From Moniliella sp. 'wahieum' (lineage: Eukaryota; Basidiomycota; Moniliellomycetes; Moniliellales; Moniliellaceae): DNA of 64,000 nucleotides. Below, piece by piece: positions 35,512-47,080 of this stretch. The stretch lies in assembly GCA_003971905.1 (NCBI GenBank), contig RSEE01000033.1, positions 263,001-327,000 of the forward strand. The letters are read 5' to 3'. Every line of letters begins with the position of its first letter. Position 1 is the first letter of the stretch. The notes beneath the pieces were generated by a model. The model was given only the letters and a program-made list of their open reading frames with translations, was not told the origin of the DNA and made no database searches. The position numbers and the translations under genes were made by a program.

Positions 35512-36738
35512 CCCTACTGCATGACCTTCTGTTGCCATTATTCCCATGATATCATTGTTGGTTGAGAGGGGGGGTGCTTGCTGGTGCCGTCCAATGAGGA
35601 CATAATGCCATTAAGGCTGTTACACTTCAAAACGAGAAACATCCCCCGGTGATGCGATTGTACAAGCTGCTCACTGCGCTCACTACTGGCTCAGGCGATC
35701 TGCTGTCCTTTTCCAAGTGTAGCTAAAAGAGGCCCCTGAGGTTTAGGCCTCAGGCAGAGGCCCAAGCCTTCGACGACGGACGTGGCTGTTATCTTTGGCA
35801 ATGCATTATTCATTCCGTCATACTTGAAGCTTGAAGCTTGACCATCACCGATGCATGATGCTCACGCATATCACCCGATCTCCTACGCTGGCAAACGGTA
35901 AAGCCGGTAAAGCCAGACAGGGACTTGCTTGATGAACTCGATAAACAGATACCTGGGAAAGGGTGGTGTCACTACTGGTACTGCTTAGCTGACGCTGGGA
36001 ATAAAGGGAGGGGAGGGGGATGGTCGATGGCATGACATCCCCAGACAGATTGCCGTAGGTGGTTGTTGGGATGGGGGCGAATAAATTGTGTTGGGTCTGG
36101 CCGTTAACAAACGTTAGGTAATCTCTTCTGCCGAGCCTGAGGCGGCCTGGGGCTAACCCTGGGGCCTGAGGCCCTGAGGCTTGGGCCTGAAGTTCAGGCT
36201 GAAGCTCCTGAAGCTTGAAGACGTCACGCTTCACGCTTCACGCTTAACGTTTAACGTTTAACGCTTAGCGCTTGTAAAGGCTTGACCCCGGTGTGCCCCG
36301 CTTGGACTAGGCACTGGGTCGCAGGTGCGGTGGCCGAAATGCGATGAAGCTTGAAGCTTAGAGCTTAAAGTACCAGCATCACGCGTCCCCAAGGCCTTCA
36401 CGTTCAAGCTTCAAGTTTTTCCTGAGGCGTCAGCGTTGCTTGAGGTGATTAGCATGTGATTGGATAATGGGCGCTCCCTGGCACTGCGCCAGCACAGCCA
36501 GCACGTGCCAGCATGCCGCTCTGACAGCCTCCGTCACTAGGATTGGGCGGACCGATGATCGATGATCACCCATTCGATCGTAGCAACTAGGAACTGCGCA
36601 TCCAGCGGGCTCTCTAACCCAGCCCAGCCGTGCTTCGCGGCCACCAGCCCGCGCTTCCCGCTCACCACCACAACCACCACTGCCTTCCCACCCCCTTCGT
36701 CGCCACCATCACCATCGTTCCTGCCCCCCTCGCCCTTC
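35512..36738. other. Intergenic, rich in GCCTGAGGC and GCTTGAAGC words
   Basis: No gene was recognised. From 35720 to 36410 the sequence is dense in GCCTGAGGC, GCTTGAAGC and CTTCACGCTTAACG-like words. It forms the densest such patch in the window, about 330-1000 bases before the Zn2Cys6 gene. Confidence 0.45.
36225..36273. repeat. CACGCTT/AACGTTT short tandem repeat
   Basis: Three copies of CACGCTT run into copies of AACGTTT and end in AACGCTTAGCGCTT. It lies inside the palindromic-word patch upstream of the Zn2Cys6 factor. Confidence 0.75.
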
Positions 36739-39457
36739 ATGCCCAGTAATTCCACCGCCCCCGGTCAGGGCGCCTCAGTCAGGCCCTCTCCCGCCACCCT
36801 GCCTCCACGCACACTGACTCTGCGTCCCCGGCAACTCCATCCACGCTCGCCACACCCGCCCGCCTACCGCCTCCACCTCTCGCGCCGAGAGGGACTTTCC
36901 GTTGCACTTCTCTCTGCGTAAAAACCAGGCGTGTTTGTCCTGCAGGCGCCGCAAGCTCAAGTGTGATGCTGTGCGGCCCGTATGTAGTACGTGCGCCCGC
37001 AGCCGCGACGCCGCCTCAATGAAACTATGCGAGCCCCGTCCCCTTGGGCGACTGCATCTATCCGGATCCCGATCCAGTTGGGCGCGATGGCCCCGAAGAG
37101 AATCTGCCTCCAGCCTTCCGCTCTACCACCTCCAGCCGCCCTAAACGCACCTCAGCTTCTGGAGGTTCCAACGCCACAGGCACCGCGCCCCGTACCCGCA
37201 AGAGGCCTCGCAGGGCCCCCGAGTCTTCTGATACACCCAGCAATGAGGAGCTCTGGGAATGTGTCCGCCGTCTTGAGGCTTTATTGGCCGAGTCGCAGCG
37301 CGCTGCTCAGTCCCAGCAGGATGCATCACGAAGGGCCGACCCAGGGGTTGCTGGTGGCTCAGATGCAACTGCCCCCGCAGGGTTCGCACCTCATGGTCAT
37401 GTGCCCTCACTGGCAGGGCTTGACGCCACCGGCGTTGGGATCCACCCAGCCTCTGTCCAGCGCCGAGGGCCCTTGATGTTTAACCCCCAAGATGCCAACT
37501 ACCTGTTACAGGCATCTGGTGGTTTAACATCGAGCCATAACCCACCCTTAATCAGTTGGACGGGAAACGGATTCGACCGGCTTATGTCCTTCTCCAACCA
37601 TCCACATCCGATTGCTGCCTGGGGCTACTTAGTGGTGCGCCGCTGCCATCAACAGCGCCCTATGCCGCTTCCTCGCTGGACCCTCTCATCATCCAGCTTC
37701 ATTTCTATCTTCTTCAGGAGATTTGTCCGCCTTGACTGACATGGTTATGGCTCAACTTCCACTTCCCACCCCTTTCCCTGGCCCTGCCCCAGGCCCATTA
37801 CCCAACGTTGATCCACCCCAGTTGGGCCCACTTTGCACCCCCCTCTCCCCGGCCGAGACCAGTGGAACCCGATCCATTGGTTCAATTACTGTGGCCGGGA
37901 TGGCCGTCTGATCTGCCCCCACCTGACACTGTATTTGCCTTGGTGGATGTTTTCTTTTCTGAACATCCTTTGCGGGTCATGCTTGAAGTCAACGAGTTCA
38001 AGCGTCGGCTCAACGCACCTTCAGAATCCAACCAGTTCCCTGACCGAGGCTTGCTTCACAGCATTATTGCTGCGGCTGCTCCTTTGTCGAATTTGTTTCA
38101 GCCTGGGGTCGCCCCTCCACCATTGTCATCCGGTGGAAGGATCGAGTCGATGGACCCACAGGCGGATGCTGTTTTGGAAGGGCAGCCGAGCTGGCTTGGC
38201 CTCGGCCCATTGCACCCCGTCGGGCCTTCACATACGGGATCAGGGTGCCTCGCGTTTTCTGATTATCACTTGCGTTTGGCCCAGACTCATGTCTCCAAGT
38301 TTGACCATGGCCCAGGCTGCCAAAGGCGACAGCCCAATCGAGTGGATGCAAGCCTTGATCATTGTGTCGGATATGCTGTTTGGCCGAGCTCGGGTAGTCG
38401 AATGCTTTCTGCTGTGCGGATTACTTTGCAAAGCTCTCGCCCCTGTGGCTGTTGAAGCTGCACCCTTACTCCGATCATCCAGGCCCTCCCATCCTGGTTG
38501 CTTTGTGCCGCCACCAAATCAAAGGAGGATGAAGAATCGCGGAGAATCACGTTCTGGTGCGCCTACATGTCCGAGGCGTGGCACTCCAACTCGGGGTATT
38601 ATTGGGCCTCGGCCATCAATGACGATAGTATCACAACTTCGTTGTCATCCGGAGACACCCTCCATCCACCTCAAACCCTCGCCACCCCCGACGAAGAGCT
38701 CTTTGCCACTGGTCATACGGACGACTTTACCCTGCATGTCAAGGCAGTCGTTCTTTTCAAACGCGTGAGAGCTTTTTATCAGTACCGGAACCCAAATCGG
38801 TTCTATCACCTGCCTTTACGGAGCGTTCCCGTGCGCTTGATAAGGCAATCCACCTGTTTCTCACCACTTGCCCTCACCCAACGGATGCGGCAACGTCGAT
38901 GGATCTGCTTTGCGCCCGTCTGGTTGCTCTGAGCGCACTTGCCATCTTGCACCAGCCGTTCGTGAATTACGCTGAGCCGCTGTCGTACCCCTTTAAACAG
39001 GTCGAGCTCGTGATTTGCGAAACAATCGAGCATGTTGACCTCATCCGTGCCTCCAACGTCAATCCTGGCCACTTGCCAACCCGAACGCTGTTTACATTTA
39101 TGGTACGTTCCCGTTCCCCTCTACCCCTTGCTACGGAGAGTGCATGCTAATCTCTTTGGTACCCGAGCAGACGGCGGCCAAACTACTAGCAGAACACCTT
39201 AGTCATCTGCGCGAGCGGAATCACCACCCCTGCTGCGCAAGCCATGGCAGATCATCTGCGGCAGCGTTGACAAGGTGGTGCTGCTGCTGCAGGAGATGAA
39301 CTCGACGGGGGCGCACAGCGCTGCGCAGGAGGCGTACCTCCGTCTCATTGAGCTCCAGCGGTGCAAGTTTGACTTGGCGGCTGTCGAGCAGCACCAGAGC
39401 GCCGTGGTGTCCGCGACCAGTTCTATCCAGCGTCAGCGGGCACGCAGTTCTCTTTGA
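36739..39457 (+). CDS. Zn2Cys6 transcription factor with fungal-specific middle domain
   Basis: A fungal zinc-cluster regulator. After a Pro/Ser-rich leader, the cluster lies at about 36932-37070: CLSCRRRKLKC, then CSTC, then a long loop and DCIYPDPD. The gap between the fifth and sixth cysteine is about 20 residues, longer than the usual 6-9 but of a kind I know from basidiomycetes. A basic stretch (RKRPRR) and a short helix with RRLEALLAE (possible dimerisation) follow. The middle homology region spans about 37940-39070, with SDYHLRLAQTH, ALIIVSDMLFG, ESRRITFWCAYMSEAWHS and LLCARLVALSALAILHQ. An intron lies at 39103-39170, and the last exon ends at 39457. At least six frame changes are needed through the gene, so residue counts are approximate (about 850). 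Targets are unknown. No metabolic cluster is adjacent. Confidence 0.75.
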
Positions 39458-40500
39458 CGTTCGCTCCTTTCTTGTTTGTATTTGTGCTATCCACGCTCGT
39501 TCCGAATCGGACTGGTTGCTACTGGTGTTGCGTGTTGCCACAACTTTGTAATCGACGTAGAGCGCAGCAGAGCATGCGACGCTAAAGCTTGAAGTCTGGC
39601 TGTGAAGAAAGGGCAACACGCGAAGAAGGCTGTGCGAGCGCTCACCTGGGTCGCGTGGACCTTTGTCGTTGGCACGGGCCATGCACTGCTGCTCTAAGAT
39701 CTAAGATCTAACCGACGGCCTTGGGCCTAAGACCTAACCAGACAGCAGAGGGGCAGACCCGAGAGGTGTCTGCTAGCTAGCTGCTGTGGTCCTCGAATGG
39801 GCGCTGAAGCGGAGGGTGTGGCCATGGGAAGCCTGGGTGCGTAGCCCAGCGGGCGGCGGCCGGTGACGCGTGACAGCGACCCTGCATCATGCTTCACATC
39901 ACACGCCGCATGTCACATGTCAATGTCACCTGTCACCACCAGGCATTGAGCACGTCATGCACCAACTGATGCTGCATCACTGATTCTAGAGGCCCGGTGC
40001 AGAGGGTGCTTGGGCGACGGGTGAGGGCGGTGGACGATGGCGAGGGCATGCGATGGCTGCGATGGCCGGCAATGTATGGCAGCGAAAGCGGTTGGGCTGG
40101 TCACCGATCACGCCAGGGGGAGGCGCCTGCGGGCAATTCGTGGCGGCGGCACTGGCGCCGTGCTGGGCGGGAAGACGCACAGCCCCGCTGAGCTGGTGCC
40201 CCCTGCTGCAAGGGCGCCTCCAGACAGGCGCCGTGCGAGCGGATGCGTATGCAGCCCTTAGGGTTATGTCCTGCGCCCCCGCCCTATCGCACCAGGCCGA
40301 CAGCGACACAGCAAGCAAGCAGGCTGACGCTGGCCCCGACACCTCCACCTCACCAGCCGCCCGCCCCTCATTCTTGCCTTCTCCACCGCCACCGCCACCG
40401 CCACCGCTATCGCCCCACCCCGCCAGAGACCAGATCGCGGCGTCTGTGTCTGCCCCCCACACCTTTCTCTCTGGCCCTCCCCCCCGCCCCCCCCCGGACA
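39458..40500. other. Intergenic with GTCACATGTCAC words
   Basis: No gene was recognised. Around 39880-39945 the words TCACATGTCA, GTCACCTGTCACC and similar repeat. A proline-coding-like C-rich stretch before 40500 may be 5' UTR of the next gene. Confidence 0.4.
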
Positions 40501-42848
40501 ATGCCCCCGACCAGCGCTACGGGTACGTCGTCTCACCTCTCCTTGGTCTCATGCCCGCTACTGACTCCCGGCCTGGATGGCTTTCTGCTTTCAGCCAGCA
40601 CTCTCCACCCCCGCCGGGCCTTGGTATTGGCAACGGCCTCGGCATTGGCGAACCCACCCTTCTACACCTTCGGCCGCCACTCTTCCCCCCACCCCACCCC
40701 GCTCAACATTCCGCGCGGCGGACGTCCCTCCCAACCATCCGGGCCCAAGCCTTCCCCCCGAAACGCAGTGGTCCCCCACCGACTCCAGTCTTCCCCAGGG
40801 CAAGTCGCTCTCCTCTCAAGTCGCCAAGCCTCCCGCGGTGCCTGCATTTGTCATGTCGGCATCCAATCGTCCCCCCCATGAGCCGCCAACCGGGTGCGCT
40901 ATACTATCCAAACGCTCCTCGACCTCTCTGGTGCGCCGGCGGGCGATGCGGCGGATGCTCTTCCCGCTCCCTCTGATAACACCATTCCACATCTGGTACG
41001 GTTCTTTCCCAACCCTCAAAGCGGTGGCCGCGGGGCCCCGTCATATCGTGCTCGCGCCCCGAAGGCAACGAGGGCGGGTATGGACACTCGAAGCGCCATT
41101 TTCATCCAGCACACGATGATACCGAGGGAGGGTACGTCATGCCAACGCCCACGTTTGCTCTGTTTGCTGATCGTTTGAACTTCTTCGTTTGCAGGCCGTG
41201 TGCATGGCTCTCCTACGGCAGCTTCAAATCGTCGTCCGCGGCTAATGAACGCCGTACTGGCCCTCGTAGGCGTGGAGGGGATCCTGAGGAAGGGAAGAGC
41301 ACCGCAACCACTACGGTGCCTCGATGACGAGATGGTACGGACGGCCTCCGACTGGCGTCGTCCCACTGCCCCTCGTTCGACCCGCAAGCCGAGCGACAGT
41401 GTCCCCTCATGGATGGACGAGGATGCTACCGGTACTGATCCAGTCATGTCAGGAGGTATGGATGCCATTCAGGCATTCAAAGCGGCGATGCGCGAGGCCG
41501 AACGCACACAGCAGGGTGCTCCCAGCGCTCTCCCGGTTTGACCAAAACCAGCCGGTCCGCCTCCTGGACTATCCAAACCCACTGGTCCGCCTCCAGGCTT
41601 GAGTGTAGGGTCCAAGGTGATGATTCACTCGAATCGGACATACGCTCGACTGGCAAGCGAGACATTACTCCTACCGACGCGGCTTCGCCCGGGCCTGCCG
41701 CTGGACGTTCCTCCCGATTTGCGCGTTCTTGATTCGGCTTTGTCCCCACTTCTTCGCCCACACAACCAGTTCCATCCGTTGCTTTCCAAGCGAGCCTCAG
41801 ACGGCCTCAGCTGCTGAACCTACTCCCGCCCCACAGCTGGATTGGCCGCCTGTTCGGTACGGTGAACTTATCCAGCGCCAATCCACCTTCCACCCAGGGC
41901 AAAGCAACGCCTCAAACCCTGCTCCTCCGTGAACACTGCTGGTCGGAAGACCAAGCCAGCATGGCGAAAGTATGGCTATGCTGGCTGGCTCGGTGGTGGG
42001 GCCAGCAGCAGCCTCCGGCAAACCCCTCCTGGCTTGGCGCCCCCTATGCAAGGCACGTACTATCAAGAGTATCAGGACAATGCGGGGTACCTTCGGGGTA
42101 ACAGCGTCAACCCTGCTAGCCGTTCGAATCAATTGAATGCGCCTGCGCTCATGCCGGGCGTTTTGTCTCGCGCGCGATGCAGCTTCGCCTGGATCATCTG
42201 GGATGCCGAGTCCGGCTCACAGCCGGGTGCACAGTATGCGTGCTTCCGCCGCCCGTGGTCCACTTGACCATGGCTCGGGTCCGATGTTCCCCATGGTTCA
42301 GGGACCGCCGGGAGTGCCTCCCCCTGGTGCCTCCCCAGTTTGGCTTCCGCCCAACTTTTTCCCTCCGGAAGGCATGCCTCCTCCATCGCGTCAACAGGGT
42401 CCAGGTATGTACGACCCTTACGCTGCCCGGACCGAGGCGGATGTGGCCATGCTGATGAGCCGGGGCCAACCGGCTCCACCCGGCCCGGGAGGGATGCCTC
42501 CTGGCTTCCCACCCCAAATGATGCCCCCCATGATGGGCAATCCTGGCATGGTTCCGGGCCCCGGAGGTATGCCCATGGGCTTGCCCCCGCACCTGCAGCC
42601 CCCCCAGGATGGAAGGGATTTCCTCCCCCGCCGCATGGGCATGGAGGAGCAGGTGGTCCGCCTCCGGGCTTAGGACAAGGTCCCCCCAGTCTCATGCTTG
42701 GGCACCAGGCCCTCCTCCGCCGTCTGTCCCTCCTTCCCGCGAGTTCATCGCCACTCGCCCAGCACTCCGGGCCAACCCGCCTCGGCAGCTGATTGATGGC
42801 GTTTCTGACTGGTGGAAATGCTGCTTACGGACGTCAATAAGAAATTGA
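40501..42848 (+). CDS. Proline-rich eIF4E-binding protein, 4E-T-like (frame-disrupted)
   Basis: A long disordered Pro/Gly/Met-rich protein. A first exon MPPTSATG (40501-40522) with an intron 40523-40594 is likely; a second intron follows the GAGG at about 41130 and ends near 41195. The key motif is RYTIQTLLDL, with YTIQTLL at 40900-40920, an exact fit to the eIF4E-binding consensus Y-x4-L-hydrophobic. Later come SWMDEDA and GMDAIQAFKAAMREAE (41405-41503), then SRFAR (about 41712). A C-terminal low-complexity region rich in PPG, GMP and MMP follows (42270-42650). This order resembles eIF4E-transporter (4E-T) proteins, which repress cap-dependent translation and act in P-bodies; that is inference. 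At least eight frame changes are needed, so the exact protein is uncertain, and the stop at 42848 is my best choice. Confidence 0.55.
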
Positions 42849-43935
42849 CCAAACGGCGATGCCCTTAGCCCTGCCCTGCCTCTGTTGGTTTGCCTGTCTC
42901 CGGAACGTTTTGGACACTGCTTTTGCGCCGTATTCCTGTTCGAAGGGCGGCCACTAGACTCAGTACTCAGTTAACTCAGTACTCATTGGCGGTTCTGATT
43001 GGTAGGACCCCCCTGCCCTCCTCTGCCCCCTCCGCCCCTCTCCGCCTTGATCTTTTTTTCGCGACTTTTTCCGCGCCACTTCTCTCAAGGAGCTGCTGGT
43101 GGAATGTAAAACTTGTCGCCAACGTTTCTCCATTCAGTGTCAAGCAGAAAGATCAGAGATAGAGCGAACGATGAACACGAAGACCACCCACAGTCAAAGC
43201 GGGACCAGCCACTGCTAATACACTGGTCTCGGAGGACAGTTGTAGTTATCCCTGTGAGAAGGAGCATTCCCCGTCTTCCCGATCCATCGCACATGGGAAC
43301 GATAGGAATGATATCCACCGCTATTGGGACCATCGCGATGCTCACGCTGGCCAACTGATTTTGCTGGTGTCAATCCGTCGTATAATGCACCCCCACCTCC
43401 CAGTTGCATGAGCATCTTCGCCTTGACGCGAGTCACGGGGTTTCCAGCAGAACACGACACCGAACCCGAGCGGTGTGGATGCGTGATGCAAGTCTGATAT
43501 CTGCAACATCGTCCGCCCTCGGTTGCAGCTCCATCGCATCGCACTGCTACAAGGGCCGCTCCCATGCATCACCCTCTCGCCACATTCAATGATCAATATG
43601 CGCATACTACGGCTAGAGCTCCCAACCTGGTTTAAAGTGGGGTGTATAAGCCAGATGACATGGCTGTTTTGAGATTGCATGGGTGACAGCAGCCTGGTAA
43701 GGAAGGGGCGGCGCTGTGGATCCGCGCGCACAACGGACAGCAGGAATGACAAGAACAAGGAACGCCCCGACCGAATTGGGACAAAGAATGAGGCGCGCAA
43801 CCCAATCCATGCGAATGGGTTATTGCCACAACAGGCCCACTGTCAAGTCGGAAGCCAGATCACGGGTCTACCAGAAGCCTGGTCGCAAGAGCCACGGCAC
43901 CGAACATAGAGAAAAGTAGTCTTGGTGCACATTGC
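42849..43935. other. Intergenic between 4E-T-like gene and RPL30
   Basis: No gene was recognised. The word ACTCAGTACTCAGT is duplicated at 42957-42987. Confidence 0.4.
42957..42987. repeat. Duplicated ACTCAGTACTCA word
   Basis: Two copies of ACTCAGTACTCA stand within 31 bases. The same word occurs just before the Ran start codon (30616-30630), near 60283 upstream of the Kes1-like gene, and in degenerate form near 15525. Confidence 0.7.
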
Positions 43936-44346
43936 TTAGTTGGAAACCGAGCTGAGCAGGTCCGAGTCACCAGCGTCCGTGACAGCGAGGACACTGAGAC
44001 AGCCAAACCACCAGAAGTCAGACAACAGCGCTCTTAACCATCAACCTAAGAGAGTAATGACATACCCAACACGGAAGAGCTTGCCGGCAGCGGTGCCGAG
44101 GGCAACGTTCGAGCCTTGGTAGTGGTGCACAAGCGTCTTGGACAGCATCGCATAGTACTCAAGCTCCGACTTGCGCAGAGGAGGGGTGTTGGCCGAGATG
44201 AGGACAAGCTTAGCCTTGCCGTTCCGCAGGGTCTTGAGCGTGTTCGAGTAGCCCAGCTGCACCTTCCCCGACTTCATGACAAGCTGCAGCTTGCCATTGA
44301 TGTTCTCCTGGGTGGAGGTCTTCTTCTTGTTGCTCATGGGCGCCAT
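43936..44346 (-). CDS. 60S ribosomal protein L30 (eL30)
   Basis: Large-subunit ribosomal protein eL30. Two exons: 44346-44066 and 43993-43936; the intron has donor GTATGT. The sequence opens [20 protein letters not shown] and continues [34 protein letters not shown] and [21 protein letters not shown]. Across the intron it ends [13 protein letters not shown]. At 112 residues it is of normal length, and the frame is intact. A further intron in the 5' UTR is likely. Two CTAGGGTT boxes and a TCACGTGA lie 210-345 bases upstream. Confidence 0.96.
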
Positions 44347-45128
44347 TGTGTCCTGTTTCGCAACAAGCTGTCAGCACATCTGGGTTCATCGCCATTGGAA
44401 TGGGAAAAGACGCAGCGGAGAGCGGCATCCCCGACCTGGGTGATCTCGTTCTCCCTCTGGAGCCATGATACTCACACCTGGTCAACGGGTCGTCGGTGAG
44501 GACAAACGACTTGGGCGTGGTGTTGGAAAGCTGGCCAAGAGGAGCGCAAGCGGGTGCTAGGGTTTGTCAGGAGAGGAAGCTGCGCACTGCCCTAGTGCCT
44601 ATTTGCCGCAGTCGCAGGCGCAGGCACAGGCGTCCCCACGGCAGATCGCCTGCCTGAGTGCTGCTTTGGCGTTCTAGGGTTTTGTCACGTGACTCAAATC
44701 ACCCATGCTCTCTCCTTCCCCAGTTCGCGTGAACATGCCGAGGACAGCTCCGTGGATGTCGAGCCTGCTGTCCAGGGATAGGCAAACACCGTTCCCAGGT
44801 GCCCGTGCTGGCACCGTAAGCATCTCATTGCCTTTGAATACCATTTCGTGTCCTGTCATTAACTTGAGAATCACCACGATGGCGCGGTCCAAGCTGGTAG
44901 TGAGGCTCATTAAGGATGTGCGGGTCCCCCGCCACCAGTGGCTGATGACACAATTGAAAGTGGTATTTTCGGTGGTTGCCGGGATGGCAAGCCGAAAGAC
45001 AATTACTCAGCCGCAGTAGGGTTGCACAATGAGCCAATCCTAATGAGGCCTGAGGCCCTGAGGTCTTGGCTAACATCTGCGCGGCGGGACACAGCGCTGC
45101 TCCCACCACCTCGCCGTTGCCTATCGCC
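44347..45128. other. Divergent promoter region of RPL30 and the COX7C/Cox8-like gene
   Basis: It holds the RPL30 upstream boxes and, near 45040-45065, GAGGCCTGAGGCCCTGAGG words. No gene was recognised. Confidence 0.5.
44557..44692 (-). promoter_or_regulatory. Ribosomal-protein promoter boxes upstream of RPL30
   Basis: CTAGGGTT is present twice (44557-44564 and 44674-44681), written on the + strand. The second copy is followed three bases later by the perfect palindrome TCACGTGA (44685-44692). Similar boxes precede RPL9 and RPS16. Confidence 0.55.
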
Positions 45129-45507
45129 ATGGTCTCTGCTCTTCTCGCCCGCTCTTCGCTCCAGGCTGCCCGCGTTGCCGCGCCCCGCCAGGCTCTTGCC
45201 CAGCAAGTGCGTAACGTCCACTTTGAGAACAAGGTGCACCACGTACGTCGCCCTCCTGGCCCTCCTGCCCCGCGTCCACACATTTGAGCCAATTGTTGGA
45301 AACTAACATCGCTCATCTATCTAGACTCTCCCCTTTGAGACTGGTCCCAAACACAAGGTTCGCACCGCTGTGATCATGTCCCTCTTCTTTGGCACTGCCG
45401 CCGCTCTTCCCATCGTTGCGGTTACCTTCCAGAAGTGAGTCGCTCCTCTTATCTGACCTGGGCCTTCCATACTAACGTGTCAACCTATTCTCCTCAGGCT
45501 CAAGTAA
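45129..45507 (+). CDS. Cytochrome c oxidase small subunit, COX7C/Cox8-like
   Basis: A small mitochondrial inner-membrane subunit of respiratory complex IV. Exons are 45129-45242, 45325-45434 and 45498-45507; all three borders are canonical GT-AG. The N-terminus, MVSALLARSSLQAARVAAP, is rich in Arg and Ala with no acidic residue, a good mitochondrial presequence, with cleavage probably before VHFENKV. The mature part has the family's NLPF-like TLPFETGPKHKV. A single membrane helix follows (AVIMSLFFGTAAALPIVAV), then the short basic end FQKLK. With 77 residues the size fits. The frame is intact. Confidence 0.88.
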
Positions 45508-47080
45508 AGCTCCTCGCTTCACTTCGGACAGCCGCCCGGGTTATGATGGTGCTCAATGTCCTCCTCATTGCTTCATTGCTTATTTGATTCCCCTGGGCAA
45601 TGATACGATCACAAGTGTGGACTGTGGAAAGTGCGAAGGTCAGAACGTGCTCGTGGGTCCGGACAGGCTGCTGTGTTTTGCTGTCAGTGATGCTGCCTGT
45701 CGTCATTGAAAAGGGGCGCCCTCCCACATGACGCTATCACATAGGTCAGGTGCGTTTTCAACAACGTCTGGGACCGTGGTCTCCCACTCGTCTTGCTTGA
45801 CAACCATGGTCGGGGCTCCTTTGGACTGAAAGGCGTGAATATGCGTGGTGCTAATCGAGATACTTGAGGGATTCAGGCGTGACAAGAGTAGAAAAACAAA
45901 GCACGTTTTACTTTCTCCCCGAATCAGGGACACCCTGGCGATATCGTCCGACGAGCTGGTTTGGAGATGCTCCACCTCAACACTTGGAGCTTTGGCAGGT
46001 TCGATAGTTCAGCCTTGTTGCCTCAACTGGCGTGTCTCCACCAGTGTTCAACTTCAGCTGAGACGGAGGGGGCAGCAAGTGCAGCGACACCTCAAACGCC
46101 TACAACATTGAGGGCGACACGCTCGCAGGCACAGTAAAGACGCAGTAAAGATGGATGCCGTAGCCAGGGGCGGTGGATCTTGGCTACAGCAGCGTACCCC
46201 GGCTACAATCGTGACTGGTGATGGATGAATTGGTCCGTATTCCCATTAGTCCCCGATGACAGACAGCCGCGTGTACAATCTCGGTGCTCAACAAAAGGCT
46301 CACAAAGCGTCTTGCGTGCTTAACCTCACAGCCCGGGCGGGGGAGGAAACGGTGGTGGCACAGGGTAATGAGTGAAGGTGCGGCACGAGCAAGTTGCGGG
46401 TGACCCCAAACGAACCATCGCCTTCGCACTAATGCGGTGCCTTGTCCCGTTCACAGTCCCTTCGCGCTGTGGGGGAGAGCACCATGGTGTAGACGATGGT
46501 GGAGACGATACAAGCAGAGCAAGTGGTCCTTTGAGCCACATTTATTCGTCCCGTAAAGTTGAAATTGGATTGAGCACTGATCAACGGCTCATTTATCATC
46601 GCAAATGGGAAGATCACGCGTCACGCACGTCACGTGCCAAATGGGCATGCCAGTGGCCAATCGTTTGCTCTTGCCGCCATCACCAGTACATTACCACCCC
46701 AGCCCAACCAGACGGGTGCATCTAGTCTAGGGTTAAAGCGGCGGCGCAATAATGTACAGTGGCCCTGCGCTAGGGCCGCGAAATACTTGTACACTGCCCT
46801 GTTGCTGCTGCCTACCAAGGGTCTGCCGCTACCATCCACCTGGCCACCGCCGCGAGTTGTCCTGACCACCACCGATCGCCAAGGTAAGTCTGACGACGGG
46901 ATGCGCCGCTGAGTTCCTTGCTGGAACGGGAACGGAGCCAATGATCTGAGGGACGCAATCCAACTTGCATTCCCTGATTGGGCCGGACTGTTCCCGAAGC
47001 GCGTGCCCCGGGTACCATATCTGCCCAGGGCTGCTTGGTGGACGTAATTCAGGGCTGACTAGGCCAATTTCTATGAGCAG
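45508..47080. other. Intergenic and RPS16 upstream region
   Basis: No independent gene was recognised. A likely 5' UTR intron of RPS16 starts with GTAAGT at about 46884 and ends with the AG directly before the start codon. Confidence 0.45.
46630..46756 (+). promoter_or_regulatory. Ribosomal-protein promoter boxes upstream of RPS16
   Basis: TCACGTG (46630-46636), CTAGGGTT (46727-46734) and the 15-base word CGGCGCAATAATGTA (46742-46756) stand in this order 325-450 bases before the start codon. The 15-base word is identical to one upstream of RPL9. Confidence 0.55.

Noticed and set aside
39221-39682. 153-codon minus-strand frame
   Set aside because: It overlaps the last exon of the Zn2Cys6 gene in antisense and has no signal of its own.
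44557-44681. Telomere-like TAGGGTT repeats
   Set aside because: Copies are single and lie inside promoters, not in tandem; a regulatory site is more likely.
45703-45975. 90-codon minus-strand frame ending in an acidic segment
   Set aside because: No family, no splice partner and no conserved start; it could not be supported.
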